Notes: generated by a model not told the origin, from the letters alone. Positions 8,909-17,957 are shown, counted from the first letter of the stretch. The stretch: DNA of 64,000 bases from Pararhodobacter sp. (GCF_034676545.1 NZ_JAUCBZ010000015.1:651001-715000), one strand, 5' to 3'. Numbers and translations: made by a program.

Positions 8909-9555
8909 CGGATCAGCGCCGCCGCGATGCCGGGCAGTTCGGCCCAGTCGCTGAACCGCATGTCATGCGGGATCGTGGCAACCGGGGTCTTGCGGTAGCC
9001 TTCGGTGTACAGGGCAAAGGGCACGCCCGCGCGCTGCGCCGTTTCGGCGTCCACCTCGCTGTCGCCGACGTAGACCACCGGACCAGCGGGCATGGCCTCG
9101 ATCACCGCGCGCAGCGGGGCCGGGTCTGGCTTGTGAACCGGCAGGCTGTCGCCACCAATCACCACCTCGAACATCTCTGACCAGCCGAAATGCGCCAGAA
9201 CGGTGTGCGTTGGCCGCAAGGGCTTGTTGGTGCAAAGGCCCAATCGCCAACCAGACCCGCCCAGCTTTGCCAGGGCCGCCTCAACGCCGGGATAAATCCG
9301 CGTCAGGGCGTGCGCGATCTCATATTGCGCGGAAAACGCCGCGCGCATCCGGGCCACGCGCGCCGGGTCGGGCCGATCGACCACCGCTGCCTCCAGCCGT
9401 TCGACAAAGACACCGGCACCCTTGCCAATAAAGCTGCGCGCTTGTTCGGGCGAGACGCCGGGCAACCCCTCGGCGGCCAGCGCCGCGTTGCCCGCCGCGT
9501 GAATATCGGGTGCGCTGTCGATCAGCGTGCCGTCGAGGTCAAAGATGATGTTCAT
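8905..9555 (-). CDS. gph: Phosphoglycolate phosphatase (HAD family), 216 aa
   Basis: HAD hydrolase removing phosphate from 2-phosphoglycolate, made by Rubisco oxygenation and by repair of oxidative DNA ends. Motif I is FDLDGTLIDSAPDIH at the N-terminus. Motif II/III features LGLCTNKPLRPT and later VYVGDSEVDAETAQRAG match the Gph subgroup. 216 residues is typical. The start codon overlaps the MFS transporter stop by ATGA, so both come from one transcript. Other HAD phosphatases are possible, but the overall pattern favours Gph. Confidence 0.85.
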   Translation of the reverse strand: MNIIFDLDGTLIDSAPDIHAAGNAALAAEGLPGVSPEQARSFIGKGAGVFVERLEAAVVDRPDPARVARMRAAFSAQYEIAHALTRIYPGVEAALAKLGGSGWRLGLCTNKPLRPTHTVLAHFGWSEMFEVVIGGDSLPVHKPDPAPLRAVIEAMPAGPVVYVGDSEVDAETAQRAGVPFALYTEGYRKTPVATIPHDMRFSDWAELPGIAAALIR

Positions 9556-10790
9556 GTCGGTACCAGGTTCAATTGTCGTTCACGGATCGGCAGATGCACC
9601 ACGGCTGAAAACGCGCCAACGCCGATGCCGACCCACCAGACCAGATTGTAATTGCCGTAAATATCGTAAAGCCGCCCGCCCAGCCAGACGCCCATGAAGC
9701 TGCCGACCTGATGGCTCAGAAACACCAGGCCATAAAGCGTGCCCATATAGCGCAGCCCGTAGATATGCGCGACAAGCCCCGAGGTCAGCGGCACGGTCGC
9801 CAGCCACAACGACCCCATCAGCATGGAAAAGATCAGCACCGAAGCCGGGGTCATGGGCATCACGATGAACCCGGCGGCCACGATGGTGCGCGCGACATAG
9901 ATCCCCGCCAGCAGATATTTCTTGCGCCAGCGTTTCCCGGCCCAGGCGGCGGTCAGCGTGCCGATGATATTCGCCAGACCGATCACCCCGATGGCCACCG
10001 CGCCCAGCGCCGACGTCGTGGTGACGCCCAGCGCTGCAAGGTAGCCGTCGGGCGAGATCGCGCCGCACATCTCGGTGACCATCGCCGGGAAATGCGCGGT
10101 GATGAACCCCAGTTGATAGCCGCAAGAAAAGAACCCCGCCGCGATCAGCGTAAACGACGGGTCACGAAAGGCCTGTGTCAGCGCCTTGCCCATGGATTGC
10201 TCCAACTCGGCGCGGGAGGCGACATTGGGCGAGCGCAGCAGGGGCAGGAACAACAAAGTGGACAGGATCATCGCGGCAAAGATCACGAAGACCGTTTGCC
10301 ACGGGAAATAGCCCAGCAGGATCTCGGCCAGCGGTGGGCCGAACACCTGCCCCAAAGACCCCGCCGCCGTGGCGATTCCCAGGGTCAGGCTGCGGTGCTC
10401 ATCCGACGCGGCGCGGCCCACCACCGCCAGAATGACGCCAAACCCGGTGCCGGCAATGCCAAACCCCACAAGGATCTCCAGCATCTGATGCGCGCCGGGT
10501 GTCACCGCAAAGGATGACAGCAGCAAGCCCGCCGCATAAGCCAGCGCGCCCAGAATGATCGCCCGGCGGTCGCCGAATTTCTCGGCCAGCGCGCCAAAGA
10601 GCGGCTGCCCGATGCCCCAAGCCAGGTTCTGAATGGCAATCGCCAAGGAAAATTCAGCGCGCAGCCAGCCGAATTCCTCGGCAATCGGGATCTGAAACAC
10701 GCCAAACGCGGCACGGATCGCGAATCCGACCATCAGGATCAGACAGCCGCCAATCAGGACCGGCGTGAACAAGGGGGCTTTTGTGGTCAT
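9552..10790 (-). CDS. MFS transporter, 412 aa
   Basis: About twelve hydrophobic segments. The loop between segments 2 and 3 has GQPLFGALAEKFGDRRAIILG, the MFS signature. Start ATG 10790 (MTTKAPLFTPVLIGGCLIL) is preferred because the frame upstream overlaps a GC hairpin. Sequence style (monocarboxylate/oxalate-formate-like MFS, with a QVGSFMGVWLGG segment late) does not fix a substrate. Co-transcribed with gph through an ATGA overlap. Whether transport is linked to glycolate metabolism is speculation. Confidence 0.8.
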   Translation of the reverse strand: MTTKAPLFTPVLIGGCLILMVGFAIRAAFGVFQIPIAEEFGWLRAEFSLAIAIQNLAWGIGQPLFGALAEKFGDRRAIILGALAYAAGLLLSSFAVTPGAHQMLEILVGFGIAGTGFGVILAVVGRAASDEHRSLTLGIATAAGSLGQVFGPPLAEILLGYFPWQTVFVIFAAMILSTLLFLPLLRSPNVASRAELEQSMGKALTQAFRDPSFTLIAAGFFSCGYQLGFITAHFPAMVTEMCGAISPDGYLAALGVTTTSALGAVAIGVIGLANIIGTLTAAWAGKRWRKKYLLAGIYVARTIVAAGFIVMPMTPASVLIFSMLMGSLWLATVPLTSGLVAHIYGLRYMGTLYGLVFLSHQVGSFMGVWLGGRLYDIYGNYNLVWWVGIGVGAFSAVVHLPIRERQLNLVPT

Positions 10791-10818
10791 GGCTCTGGTC
10801 GTTTCGGAGCAAGGAGAA

Positions 10819-10845
10819 CCGCCGCGCGGAAACCCCACGCGGCGG
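10819..10845 (-). terminator. GC-rich hairpin between the AhpD-like operon and the MFS gene
   Basis: CCGCCGCG (10819-10826) pairs with CGCGGCGG (10838-10845), an 8-bp stem with an 11-base loop, in the 83-base gap downstream of the AhpD-like gene and upstream of the MFS start. There is no strong U tract, so it may only attenuate read-through. Confidence 0.45.
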
Positions 10846-10873
10846 CGAACTGGTCAAACAGTTGGCAAACCCG

Positions 10874-11437
10874 TCAGCGCGCCTGTGCGTGGTACTCAGG
10901 GTTCGGCTGCATCCCGATGGCTGAGGCCACGCGATTCGACATGCTGTAAAACCCGACCAGTGCGGCGATATCGAATATATCGCGGTCGGTAAAACCCGCG
11001 TCGCGCAGTGCCTGACGGTCGGACTCGACCACTTCGGAGCTGGTCTTGGTGACTTTTTCGGCAAAGGTCAGCATGGCGGTCTGGCGGGCGTCCAAATCGG
11101 CGGCACGCCAGTTCATCACCATCGCCTCGCCCAGCGCCGGATTGCCCGAAAGCGACCGCACCGCCGCACCATGCGCCACCTGACAATACCAGCAGCGGTT
11201 GATCGATGACACGACAACCGCGACCATCTCACGCTCCAGTTTGCTCAGGCCCGAGGGCGCCAGCATCAGGTCATTATACATCGCGGTAAACGCGTTCAGC
11301 TTGGCAATATCAAACGTATACGCCTGCACCACATTCGGCACGAGGCCCAGCTTTTCCTGACACAGGTCCAGATATTTCTGCGTCGCCTCGGGGATGTCCT
11401 TGGCGGGAGGCAAATTCAGCGCGGTAATCTGGGTCAT
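10874..11437 (-). CDS. Peroxidase-related protein, AhpD/carboxymuconolactone-decarboxylase fold, 187 aa
   Basis: Contains INRCWYCQVAHG, the Cys-x-x-Cys-x3-His motif of AhpD-like alkylhydroperoxidases, near residue 80, preceded by LSKLEREMVAVVVSS. The length and the N-terminal LGLVPNVVQAY pattern match the 'uncharacterised peroxidase-related' subgroup. The two cysteines would cycle through a disulfide to reduce peroxides, although few members have known substrates. Third gene of an operon with the CinA-like and GNAT genes. The start overlaps the GNAT stop by ATGA. Confidence 0.85.
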   Translation of the reverse strand: MTQITALNLPPAKDIPEATQKYLDLCQEKLGLVPNVVQAYTFDIAKLNAFTAMYNDLMLAPSGLSKLEREMVAVVVSSINRCWYCQVAHGAAVRSLSGNPALGEAMVMNWRAADLDARQTAMLTFAEKVTKTSSEVVESDRQALRDAGFTDRDIFDIAALVGFYSMSNRVASAIGMQPNPEYHAQAR

Positions 11438-12150
11438 GGGGAACTCTTTTTCTGACGATAATGATACGCCTCAACTTCAGTCATCCCAAGCTGGCTGTAA
11501 AGCCCGCGTGCGTTGAAATTCGCCTTGGTCACCGCCAGCGCATAGGTCTTGGCGCCGTTCTGCATCGCCCAATGCGCAATGCCGCGCACCATATAGCGTG
11601 CAACGCCCAGACGCCGGAAATCCTCTTCGACCTGCAAGGCGTGCAAAACTGCGATCCCGTCATGGATCGCGACAAATCCGGCCCCCGCAACCCGGTTCTG
11701 AAAGCGCGCGATAAAGCCGTTCTTGGGCTCGCAGGCGCGCTCCATCACCGCGACGCGTTCCGGGCCGACGCCGCCGTCCAGCCACACCTGCCGCTGCATC
11801 GCCAAAGGGGGCCAGGCCGCCAGCAAGGATACCGGGCGCGGGGCCTCGGCGATCAGGGTGATCGGCGCGCTATAGACCAGCGTCGGATCAACCACGTCAT
11901 ACCCGCGCGCCGCCAACACCGCGTCAAAATCCGATTGCGAATCGCGCAGTTGAAACAAGGGCGCCGCGCCCAGTTCCGTTTCAACCGCGTCCAGAGCGTC
12001 GTCGGAATGGGCCCCCTCCAAGACCGCCGCGCTCACCCGCTTGCCGCCGCCGCCACCGACGCGCAGCCGAAACGGCCCGACGCGGCGGCTGGACAACGGC
12101 GGCCAGGTTGCTTCAAGGGCGGCGAAAAGCTGATCCGAGGTCGCGCTCAT
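11434..12150 (-). CDS. GNAT-family N-acetyltransferase, 238 aa
   Basis: The C-terminal half carries the acetyl-CoA site: VLHALQVEEDFRRLGVARYM (R-x-x-G-x-A loop) and then ALAVTKANFNARGLYSQLGM, the usual end of the GNAT fold. The N-terminal ~110 residues look like a degenerate second GNAT lobe. Substrate unknown. Overlaps the upstream CinA-like gene and the downstream AhpD-like gene by ATGA at each side. Confidence 0.8.
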   Translation of the reverse strand: MSATSDQLFAALEATWPPLSSRRVGPFRLRVGGGGGKRVSAAVLEGAHSDDALDAVETELGAAPLFQLRDSQSDFDAVLAARGYDVVDPTLVYSAPITLIAEAPRPVSLLAAWPPLAMQRQVWLDGGVGPERVAVMERACEPKNGFIARFQNRVAGAGFVAIHDGIAVLHALQVEEDFRRLGVARYMVRGIAHWAMQNGAKTYALAVTKANFNARGLYSQLGMTEVEAYHYRQKKSSP

Positions 12151-12872
12151 GTCGGTTTCGCCAGTTTCGCCAGTTCCACCATTGCCGCGCCGATCCGCCC
12201 GCCATCCGTACCCCGCACCACCAGTTGCGTGCCGAATGCGCCTTGGCGCTGATAGGGATACGAGCCAAAACTCAGATCCGGGAATTGCGCCGCCAACACC
12301 TTGAGCGGCGTGGCAATCTCGCCCTCACCCCGGTTCACATCAATCATCTGGCTGAGCAAGGCATCGCCGCCGGTCAGTGTCGGCAGCACGCTGGCCACCA
12401 TCGCCTGAAAGATCGCCGGAACCCCGGCCAGCACATGCACATTGCCAATCGTGAACCCGGGTGCTGCCGAGATCGGGTTGTCGATCAGCGTCGCCCCCTC
12501 GGGCACCCGCGCCATGCGCAGGCGTGCTTCGTTCAGCTCCAGCCCGGTGCGCTTGTAATGCGCTTCCAGAATTGCGCGGGCATCGTCACGCACATCAATC
12601 GCCGCGCCAAAGGCCACAGCCATCGCATCGGCGGTGATGTCGTCATGCGTCGGGCCAATCCCGCCCGAGGTGAACACATGATCCACCGATTTGCTCAAGG
12701 CGCGCACCGCGGCAACGATGGCGTCTTGCTCATCCGGGACAACCCGAACTTCGCGCAGACGAATCCCGCGTCCGGTCAATTCGCCGGCCAGATGGTACAT
12801 ATTGGCATCGCGGGTGCGGCCGGTCAGGATCTCGTCTCCGATCACAAGCATGGCGGCGGTAGGATTTGACAT
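12147..12872 (-). CDS. CinA N-terminal/molybdopterin-binding (MoaB/Mog-like) protein, 241 aa
   Basis: Starts MSNPTAAMLVIGDEILTGRT, the CinA/MoaB opening, and has VFTSGGIGPTHDDITADAMA, the phosphate-binding GGIGPTHDD motif. In full-length CinA this domain has NMN/ADP-ribose-related pyrophosphatase roles and is followed by the PncC deamidase. Here the C-terminal PncC domain is absent, as is common for the short alphaproteobacterial forms annotated 'competence/damage-inducible protein A'. ATG 12872 is chosen because the domain starts right there. First gene of the GNAT/AhpD-like operon. Confidence 0.85.
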   Translation of the reverse strand: MSNPTAAMLVIGDEILTGRTRDANMYHLAGELTGRGIRLREVRVVPDEQDAIVAAVRALSKSVDHVFTSGGIGPTHDDITADAMAVAFGAAIDVRDDARAILEAHYKRTGLELNEARLRMARVPEGATLIDNPISAAPGFTIGNVHVLAGVPAIFQAMVASVLPTLTGGDALLSQMIDVNRGEGEIATPLKVLAAQFPDLSFGSYPYQRQGAFGTQLVVRGTDGGRIGAAMVELAKLAKPT

Positions 12873-12954
12873 TTGAACCTCGTTACGTCTTTGGCAAACC
12901 CTAGCGCAGCGCGCGGGCGTTTCCAATTGCGCCGTTGCGCGTTACTCATCACAG

Positions 12955-13680
12955 ATGCAGTTTTCCCGCCCCCTGATCCGCGCCCGCCTGATCCGCCGCT
13001 ACAAACGCTTTCTGGCCGATATGGAGCTGGACGGCGCGGTGATCACCGCCCATTGCGCCAATCCCGGCTCGATGCTGGGCATGGCAGAGCCGGGCATGAC
13101 CTGCTGGATCGAGGGCAACGATGACCCCAAACGCAAGTTGCGCTGGTCGTGGAAACTGGTCGAAACCGGCAGCGGCTTGGCGGTCGTCGACACCGCCATC
13201 GCCAACCGGGTCGTTGCCGAGGCCCTGCGCGCCGATACCGTTCCGGGTGTTGTGGCGGGCGCTTTTCGGGCCGAGGTCAAGATGGGCACCAACAGTCGCG
13301 TAGATTTCAAGCTGGGCGACACCACGCTGCTCGAGGTCAAAAGCGTCACCTTGAGGCGCAATGGTTGGGCCGAATTCCCCGACAGCGTCACTGCGCGCGG
13401 TATGAAACATTTGACCGATCTGACCGAGGCTGCACGCGCCGGCCAGCCCGCTGCGATGCTCTATCTGTTGGCGCGCGACGATGTGGCGCGCATTCGAATC
13501 GCCGCCGATATCGACCCGGCCTATGCGCAGGCCTTTGATACGGCGCGCGCGGCCGGGGTGCGCATGTTGGGGCTTGGAACACAAATCAGCCCCTTGGGCG
13601 TGGTTGCAGCGGGCGCGGTGGCCATTGACCAAAGCCCGCAGTCTGGTCAAAACCGCGCAACACCCCTATTTAGAGCCTGA
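12955..13680 (+). CDS. sfsA: Sugar fermentation stimulation protein SfsA, 241 aa
   Basis: Full-length SfsA-like protein. Diagnostic segments are LIRRYKRFLADMELDG, ITAHCANPGSMLGM, SRVDFKLGD and LLEVKSVTLRRNGWAEFPDS, the last resembling a nuclease-like Asp/Glu/Lys core. In E. coli SfsA binds DNA and affects maltose genes, and its precise role elsewhere is unsettled. Immediately followed (20 bases) by map in the same direction. Divergent from the CinA-like operon. Confidence 0.92.
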   Translation: MQFSRPLIRARLIRRYKRFLADMELDGAVITAHCANPGSMLGMAEPGMTCWIEGNDDPKRKLRWSWKLVETGSGLAVVDTAIANRVVAEALRADTVPGVVAGAFRAEVKMGTNSRVDFKLGDTTLLEVKSVTLRRNGWAEFPDSVTARGMKHLTDLTEAARAGQPAAMLYLLARDDVARIRIAADIDPAYAQAFDTARAAGVRMLGLGTQISPLGVVAAGAVAIDQSPQSGQNRATPLFRA

Positions 13681-13700
13681 ACAGCAAAAGGGCATACCCC

Positions 13701-14510
13701 GTGTACGACAAGAACGGCCGCGTCACCCGCGAAGGGATCCGCCTTCACGACCCTGAAGATTTCGCCGGTATGCACAAGGCCGGGCGCGTTGCGGCGCAGA
13801 TCCTCGACGATATCATCCCGCATGTGTTTCCCGGCCAATCAACCGGCGAGATTGACCGCCTGATTACCGAAATGGTCGAGGCTCATGGCGCGAAATCGGC
13901 AACGATCGGCTATCGCGGCTACCAGCACGCCAGTTGCATCAGCGTGAACCATGTGGTGTGCCACGGCATTCCCGGCGCGAAAACGCTGAAAAACGGCGAT
14001 ATCCTGAATATCGACGTGACGGTGATCATCGACGGCTGGTTTGGGGATACCTCGCGCATGTATGTCGCCGGTGATCTCAGCCGCAAATCCGAGCGTCTGA
14101 TCCAGGTCACGCATGACGCGTTGATGTTGGGCATCGAGGCGGTCAAGCCGGGCAATACCTTTGGCGACATCGGCTATGCGATCCAGACCTATGTCGAGGC
14201 GCAGCGCATGTCTGTTGTGCGCGATTTTTGCGGGCATGGGCTGGGGCGGGTGTTTCACTCTCCGCCGAATGTACTGCATTACGGGCGGCAAGGGCGCGAG
14301 GCGACGTTGGAAGAGGGCATGTTCTTTACCATCGAGCCGATGGTCAATCTGGGTCGCCCGGAAACCAAAGTGTTGTCCGATGATTGGACGGCGGTGACGC
14401 GCGATAAATCCTTGAGCGCGCAATTCGAACATTCCATCGGCGTCACAGCGCAGGGTTGCGAAATCTTTACATTATCGCCCGCGAATAGATATCATCCGAC
14501 CTGGGGTTGA
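13701..14510 (+). CDS. map: Methionine aminopeptidase type I, 269 aa
   Basis: Removes the initiator methionine from nascent proteins. All metal ligands are visible: ILNIDVTVI and FGDTSRMY (two Asp), CGHGLGRVFH (His), FFTIEPMV (Glu) and SAQFEHSIGV (Glu). The substrate His is in VVCHGIPGAK. Length is normal for MetAP-I. Its 20-base distance from sfsA suggests one transcript, ending at the hairpin at 14543-14564. Confidence 0.96.
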   Translation: MYDKNGRVTREGIRLHDPEDFAGMHKAGRVAAQILDDIIPHVFPGQSTGEIDRLITEMVEAHGAKSATIGYRGYQHASCISVNHVVCHGIPGAKTLKNGDILNIDVTVIIDGWFGDTSRMYVAGDLSRKSERLIQVTHDALMLGIEAVKPGNTFGDIGYAIQTYVEAQRMSVVRDFCGHGLGRVFHSPPNVLHYGRQGREATLEEGMFFTIEPMVNLGRPETKVLSDDWTAVTRDKSLSAQFEHSIGVTAQGCEIFTLSPANRYHPTWG

Positions 14511-14542
14511 TTGGTCTCGGTTTGAAACTTTGGAATATGCAA

Positions 14543-14564
14543 AAGGCGGCCAATTGGCCGCCTT
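14543..14564. terminator. Bidirectional terminator between map and the H-NS gene
   Basis: Perfect inverted repeat AAGGCGGCC-AATT-GGCCGCCTT flanked by A-rich and T-rich sequence on its two sides, located between two convergent genes (map stop 14510, H-NS stop 14585). Confidence 0.85.
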
Positions 14565-14584
14565 ATACTATTATGTAAGAAATG

Positions 14585-14896
14585 TTATATTGCCAGATCT
14601 TCGAGGCTTTTGCCCTCCGCCATCGCCGAGACCACCCAAAGCGGCCGACGTCCGCGGCCCGTCCAGGTTTGTGATGGGTTTGCGGGGTTGGCATATTTAG
14701 GGGCGGCAGGGCGGCGTGTCCGCTTGCCAGAAATACCAGCAAGATCAGCGGGTGTCAGGCCACGCTCACGCGCGAAGGCTTCGACCTCGGCCAAAGCGGC
14801 GCGGCGTTCACGGTCTTTGAAATCAGTGACAGCGGCATCGACATCTTTTTGCAACTGCTTCAACTCTTTAAGGGACAGCGTGGCCAGATCGACCAT
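14585..14896 (-). CDS. H-NS-family nucleoid protein (HvrA-like), 103 aa
   Basis: Small xenogeneic-silencing/nucleoid protein. N-terminal coiled coil (MVDLATLSLKELKQLQKDV onward, about residues 1-45). The C-terminal DNA-binding segment PSQTWTGRGRRPLWV matches the Rhodobacter HvrA/H-NS core (TWTGRGR). ATG 14896 is supported by GGAGAAA 7 bases upstream; a longer frame has no ribosome site. In Rhodobacter, HvrA modulates photosynthesis and nitrogen-fixation genes. The target set here is unknown. Confidence 0.9.
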   Translation of the reverse strand: MVDLATLSLKELKQLQKDVDAAVTDFKDRERRAALAEVEAFARERGLTPADLAGISGKRTRRPAAPKYANPANPSQTWTGRGRRPLWVVSAMAEGKSLEDLAI

Positions 14897-15039
14897 ATCT
14901 GTTTCTCCATGGATAATTCTATCATCTTGCGTTAATTCGCACGATCCAAAAACAAATGCAATTGCAAAATGCATATACCGCTATAGTTGCAGGAAATGAA
15001 ATGACACCATCGGCGGTTATTTGCGCATTTCAAAAGGTT

Positions 15040-15492
15040 TTAACGACGCAATCCTGCGACAACCAATCGCTCCAGGGTTTGCGAGAACTGCGCCTTGTCG
15101 CGGGCGCCAAACGCCCGCCCGGACCCGGCCCGAAAGGGATCGGCCGCGCGCAAATCCGCCGCCAGATCCCGCATCGCCAGAGCATTGCCAATTCCGGCGG
15201 ATGTCAATTCGCTACCATCATGCTTCAAAACCCGCGCGCCCGCCTCGACACAGCGCGCCGCCAGCGGAATATCACCCGTCACCACCACATCACCAATGCC
15301 GCAATGATCGGCGATCCATTTGTCGGCTTCATCGGCGCCCTGATCGACATAAACCATCGACACCAACGGATGATCCACCGGACGAATGCCACCATTCGAC
15401 ACCATATGCAGCGCGATTTTGTGGCGCATTGCGACGGCCAGGGCCTCGTTGCGCACAGGGCAGGCGTCGGCGTCGATGAAAATGGCGGTCAT
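15040..15492 (-). CDS. YaiI/YqxD family protein (DUF188), 150 aa
   Basis: Begins MTAIFIDADACPVRNEAL and contains DVVVTGDIPLAARCVEAGA, hallmarks of the DUF188 family, a PIN-like fold predicted to be a nuclease. Conserved Asp residues at the N-terminus (DADACP) and in TGDIPLA would be the metal site. Function in the cell is not established. It lies 27 bases downstream of the SH3b secreted protein in the same direction and may share its transcript. Confidence 0.9.
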   Translation of the reverse strand: MTAIFIDADACPVRNEALAVAMRHKIALHMVSNGGIRPVDHPLVSMVYVDQGADEADKWIADHCGIGDVVVTGDIPLAARCVEAGARVLKHDGSELTSAGIGNALAMRDLAADLRAADPFRAGSGRAFGARDKAQFSQTLERLVVAGLRR

Positions 15493-15519
15493 GGGGGCCT
15501 CTTGTGTCGGATGCCCGGC

Positions 15520-16140
15520 TTAATGCCCCAACATGCAGCAGCCCGACAACCCTTCGGGCTGATCGTGCCAATAAAGCTGCACCTCCAGCCCATACAGGCG
15601 GTCGCTCATCCCGTCCGAGCATACGCCTTGCCGGATCACCGCAAAGCCCTGGCGCGCGCCATTGAACGACATCGCCATTGTGGCAGGGTGGCGGGTAAAA
15701 CTCATATGCGGCGCGTTGGTGCGCAGCTCGAACCCGCCGGTGGCAAGATCTTCGAATTCGGCGCGATTGCTTGGCAGGAACAGGTTCAGGTTCCAGAAAG
15801 GTTCGGTGCCAAGGCAGGTCAGATGCTGTTGCCCCTGTTGCCAGCTATCGGGGCGTTCCTGGCGCAGAAAGCGGATCGCCGACCAGCCGACACCCTCCTC
15901 GGTGCGCACCAGCCCCCAGCGGCGATCTTCGGAAAGGCCGATCACCTCGATTCCGGTCTGGCGCGGCGAGAACGTGCCGACGATGGGTGCCCGGGCCGAG
16001 GGTTCCTGGCGGATGTTCAGCACATCGTTGTTTGCGACTCCTGTGACGCTGAACAGCGCCGGAAAATCCTGAGCGCGGGTGGAGGTTGCGGCGGCAAAGG
16101 TAAGGAACATGGCGGCGAGAGCCACGAGAACACGCGTCAT
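15520..16140 (-). CDS. Secreted SH3b-domain protein with COG3650-like C-terminus, 206 aa
   Basis: Signal peptide (MTRVLVALAAMFLTFAAATSTRA). Residues ~27-92 form an SH3b-like domain (VLNIRQEPSARAPIVGT, then WGLVRTEEGVGWSAIRFL). A second conserved region has CLGTEPFWNLNL and VCSDGMSDRLYG, a cysteine-bearing signature found in periplasmic proteins of the COG3650 type. Probably an envelope or periplasmic protein binding cell-wall material or a small ligand. The exact role is not known. Ends with CCMLGH, an unusual Cys-Cys tail. Confidence 0.75.
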   Translation of the reverse strand: MTRVLVALAAMFLTFAAATSTRAQDFPALFSVTGVANNDVLNIRQEPSARAPIVGTFSPRQTGIEVIGLSEDRRWGLVRTEEGVGWSAIRFLRQERPDSWQQGQQHLTCLGTEPFWNLNLFLPSNRAEFEDLATGGFELRTNAPHMSFTRHPATMAMSFNGARQGFAVIRQGVCSDGMSDRLYGLEVQLYWHDQPEGLSGCCMLGH

Positions 16141-16229
16141 GGGAAAACCTCCTGATAAAAACGTCAGTAAAGGAGAAAATCACCACCAAATCAACGCTGG
16201 TGCCCAAGGCAAACACATCTGTGATGCGC

Positions 16230-17051
16230 TCAGTGCTTTGCTGCCCAACTGAGCGAGGCGCGGCGGCGGGTGTAAAATTCGCCCATCAAGCCAATCAGCA
16301 AGCACGCGAACGAAATCGCGACCGGGTAGATCACATTGGAATAATGCGGGTTATAGTTGAGAAACGTGAAGCCGCGCGCCTGATCAATCGTGTGAAACAG
16401 CGGATTCCAGGTGAAATAGGGCAGCATGAACCCCGGCAAGGAATTGGCGACAAACATCTTGCCCGAGGCGAACATATTGGTGCGCGCATAAATCTGCGAG
16501 GCCAGCCCGATGAATTGCGGCGCCCAGGGTTTTGCGGCCAGAAAGATCATGCCAATCGCCACGCCGGAAAACCAGGACAGCAAGACCATGAACAGCGCGC
16601 CCAAGGCATCGTGAATCACCAACGGCTCCCATGCGGCGTGATAGATGAACAGCACCACCAGCATGGACAGAACCTGAATATACAGCTCGCCCAAGGCCGA
16701 TGCGCCCACCGCCACGATGGTATTCATCGGCGCGTGTTTCATCATCGCCGAGGTGGGCCCCTCAGACCCGACAACCGCCGACATCGCCTTGACGTGACAC
16801 ATATACAGGAACACGCCGGTCATCAGATACAGCATGAAATCGCCGCGAATACCGCCCGAGGAAAAGCCGATAAACGCGTACATGGCATAGAACACGGCCA
16901 CCAACAGCATGGTCTGCGCGATGTTCATCAACAGGCCCAGAACCGCGTTGCCGTGCCCCTTGCGCACCGAGCGGATCGACGAATGATAGATCAGCTCCAG
17001 CAGGGTAAAGGCCGAGGCGAACCAGTTTTCATCGCTGCGGTTGCTGAGCAT
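16230..17051 (-). CDS. ABC-2 type permease for polysaccharide export, 273 aa
   Basis: Six hydrophobic segments in the ABC-2 (Wzm/KpsM/RkpT) pattern. The N-terminus SDENWFASAFTLLELIYHSSIRSVRKGHGN resembles capsule or LPS O-antigen exporters. ATG 17051 starts the domain; the longer frame upstream runs antisense through cysQ. No ATPase gene is adjacent, so the NBD partner must be encoded elsewhere. Divergent from cysQ. The location, beside glycosyltransferases and a sulfotransferase, suggests export of a glycan or glycolipid. Confidence 0.8.
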   Translation of the reverse strand: MLSNRSDENWFASAFTLLELIYHSSIRSVRKGHGNAVLGLLMNIAQTMLLVAVFYAMYAFIGFSSGGIRGDFMLYLMTGVFLYMCHVKAMSAVVGSEGPTSAMMKHAPMNTIVAVGASALGELYIQVLSMLVVLFIYHAAWEPLVIHDALGALFMVLLSWFSGVAIGMIFLAAKPWAPQFIGLASQIYARTNMFASGKMFVANSLPGFMLPYFTWNPLFHTIDQARGFTFLNYNPHYSNVIYPVAISFACLLIGLMGEFYTRRRASLSWAAKH

Positions 17052-17159
17052 CAAGGGTTTCCTGGCAATTCGGGCGGGCAAAGGGTTGCACACAGTCGGC
17101 GGACAACGATAGGGCCAATTGAACAACCAATCAACTCGGCTGCTGTATGAGGAAATACA

Positions 17160-17957
17160 ATGACCCAAGAGTTTTACCAACGTATTGAGACAGCCTTTCG
17201 CGCAATCGCCCTGCAAGCCGGCGATGTGATCATGGAGGTCTACGCCCGCCCCGATTTCGAGGCCCGCAGCAAAGCCGACGACAGCCCGGTCACCGAAGCC
17301 GATGAGGCTGCGGATGAATTGATCCGCGCCGAGCTTGCCAAGATGTTCCCCGATGTGGCGGTTGTCACCGAGGAACTGTCCGAGAGCCACGCGATCAAGG
17401 CCGACCGGTTCATCATCGTCGACCCGCTGGACGGCACCAAGGAATTCGTCAAACGGCGCGGCGATTTTACGGTGAATATCGCGCTGGTGGAAAATGGCGT
17501 GCCGGTGCGCGGCGTGGTCTACGCTCCGGCCAAGGATCGGCTGTTCTACACCCGCGCCGATGGCAGCAGCGTCGAGGAGGCCGCGCCCTTTGGCGACACC
17601 GCCGGGCCACTGTCCGCCCTGCACGTCTCCACGCCTGACAATGATGCGCTGCTGGTGGTTGCGTCCAAGTCGCATCGTGACGCGGCAACCGATGACTACA
17701 TCAACCGCTTCAAGGTCAAAGACGCGAAAAGCGCGGGGTCGTCGCTCAAGTTCTGTCTGGTGGCAACGGGCGAGGCTGATTTCTATCCGCGCCTTGGCCG
17801 CACGATGGAATGGGACACCGCCGCGGGCCACGCCGTTGTCGCGGGCGCGGGTGGACAGGTCTTGCGATTCGACGATCATACGCCGCTGACCTACGGCAAA
17901 CCGGGCTACGAGAACCCGTTTTTCCTTGTTTTGGCGCCCGGTGTAACCCTGGGTTGA
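17160..17957 (+). CDS. cysQ: 3'(2'),5'-bisphosphate nucleotidase CysQ (PAP phosphatase), 265 aa
   Basis: Inositol-monophosphatase superfamily. Metal-site motifs are SPVTEADEAADELI, VVTEELSES, FIIVDPLDGTKEFVKRRGDF and, near the C-terminus, MEWDTAAGHAVV. The DPLDGTKEF-type loop is typical of CysQ. It hydrolyses 3'-phosphoadenosine 5'-phosphate, the by-product of PAPS-dependent sulfotransferases and of assimilatory sulfate reduction. A sulfotransferase-like gene lies 5.6 kb downstream in the same strand orientation, a functional link that I infer. Confidence 0.92.
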   Translation: MTQEFYQRIETAFRAIALQAGDVIMEVYARPDFEARSKADDSPVTEADEAADELIRAELAKMFPDVAVVTEELSESHAIKADRFIIVDPLDGTKEFVKRRGDFTVNIALVENGVPVRGVVYAPAKDRLFYTRADGSSVEEAAPFGDTAGPLSALHVSTPDNDALLVVASKSHRDAATDDYINRFKVKDAKSAGSSLKFCLVATGEADFYPRLGRTMEWDTAAGHAVVAGAGGQVLRFDDHTPLTYGKPGYENPFFLVLAPGVTLG

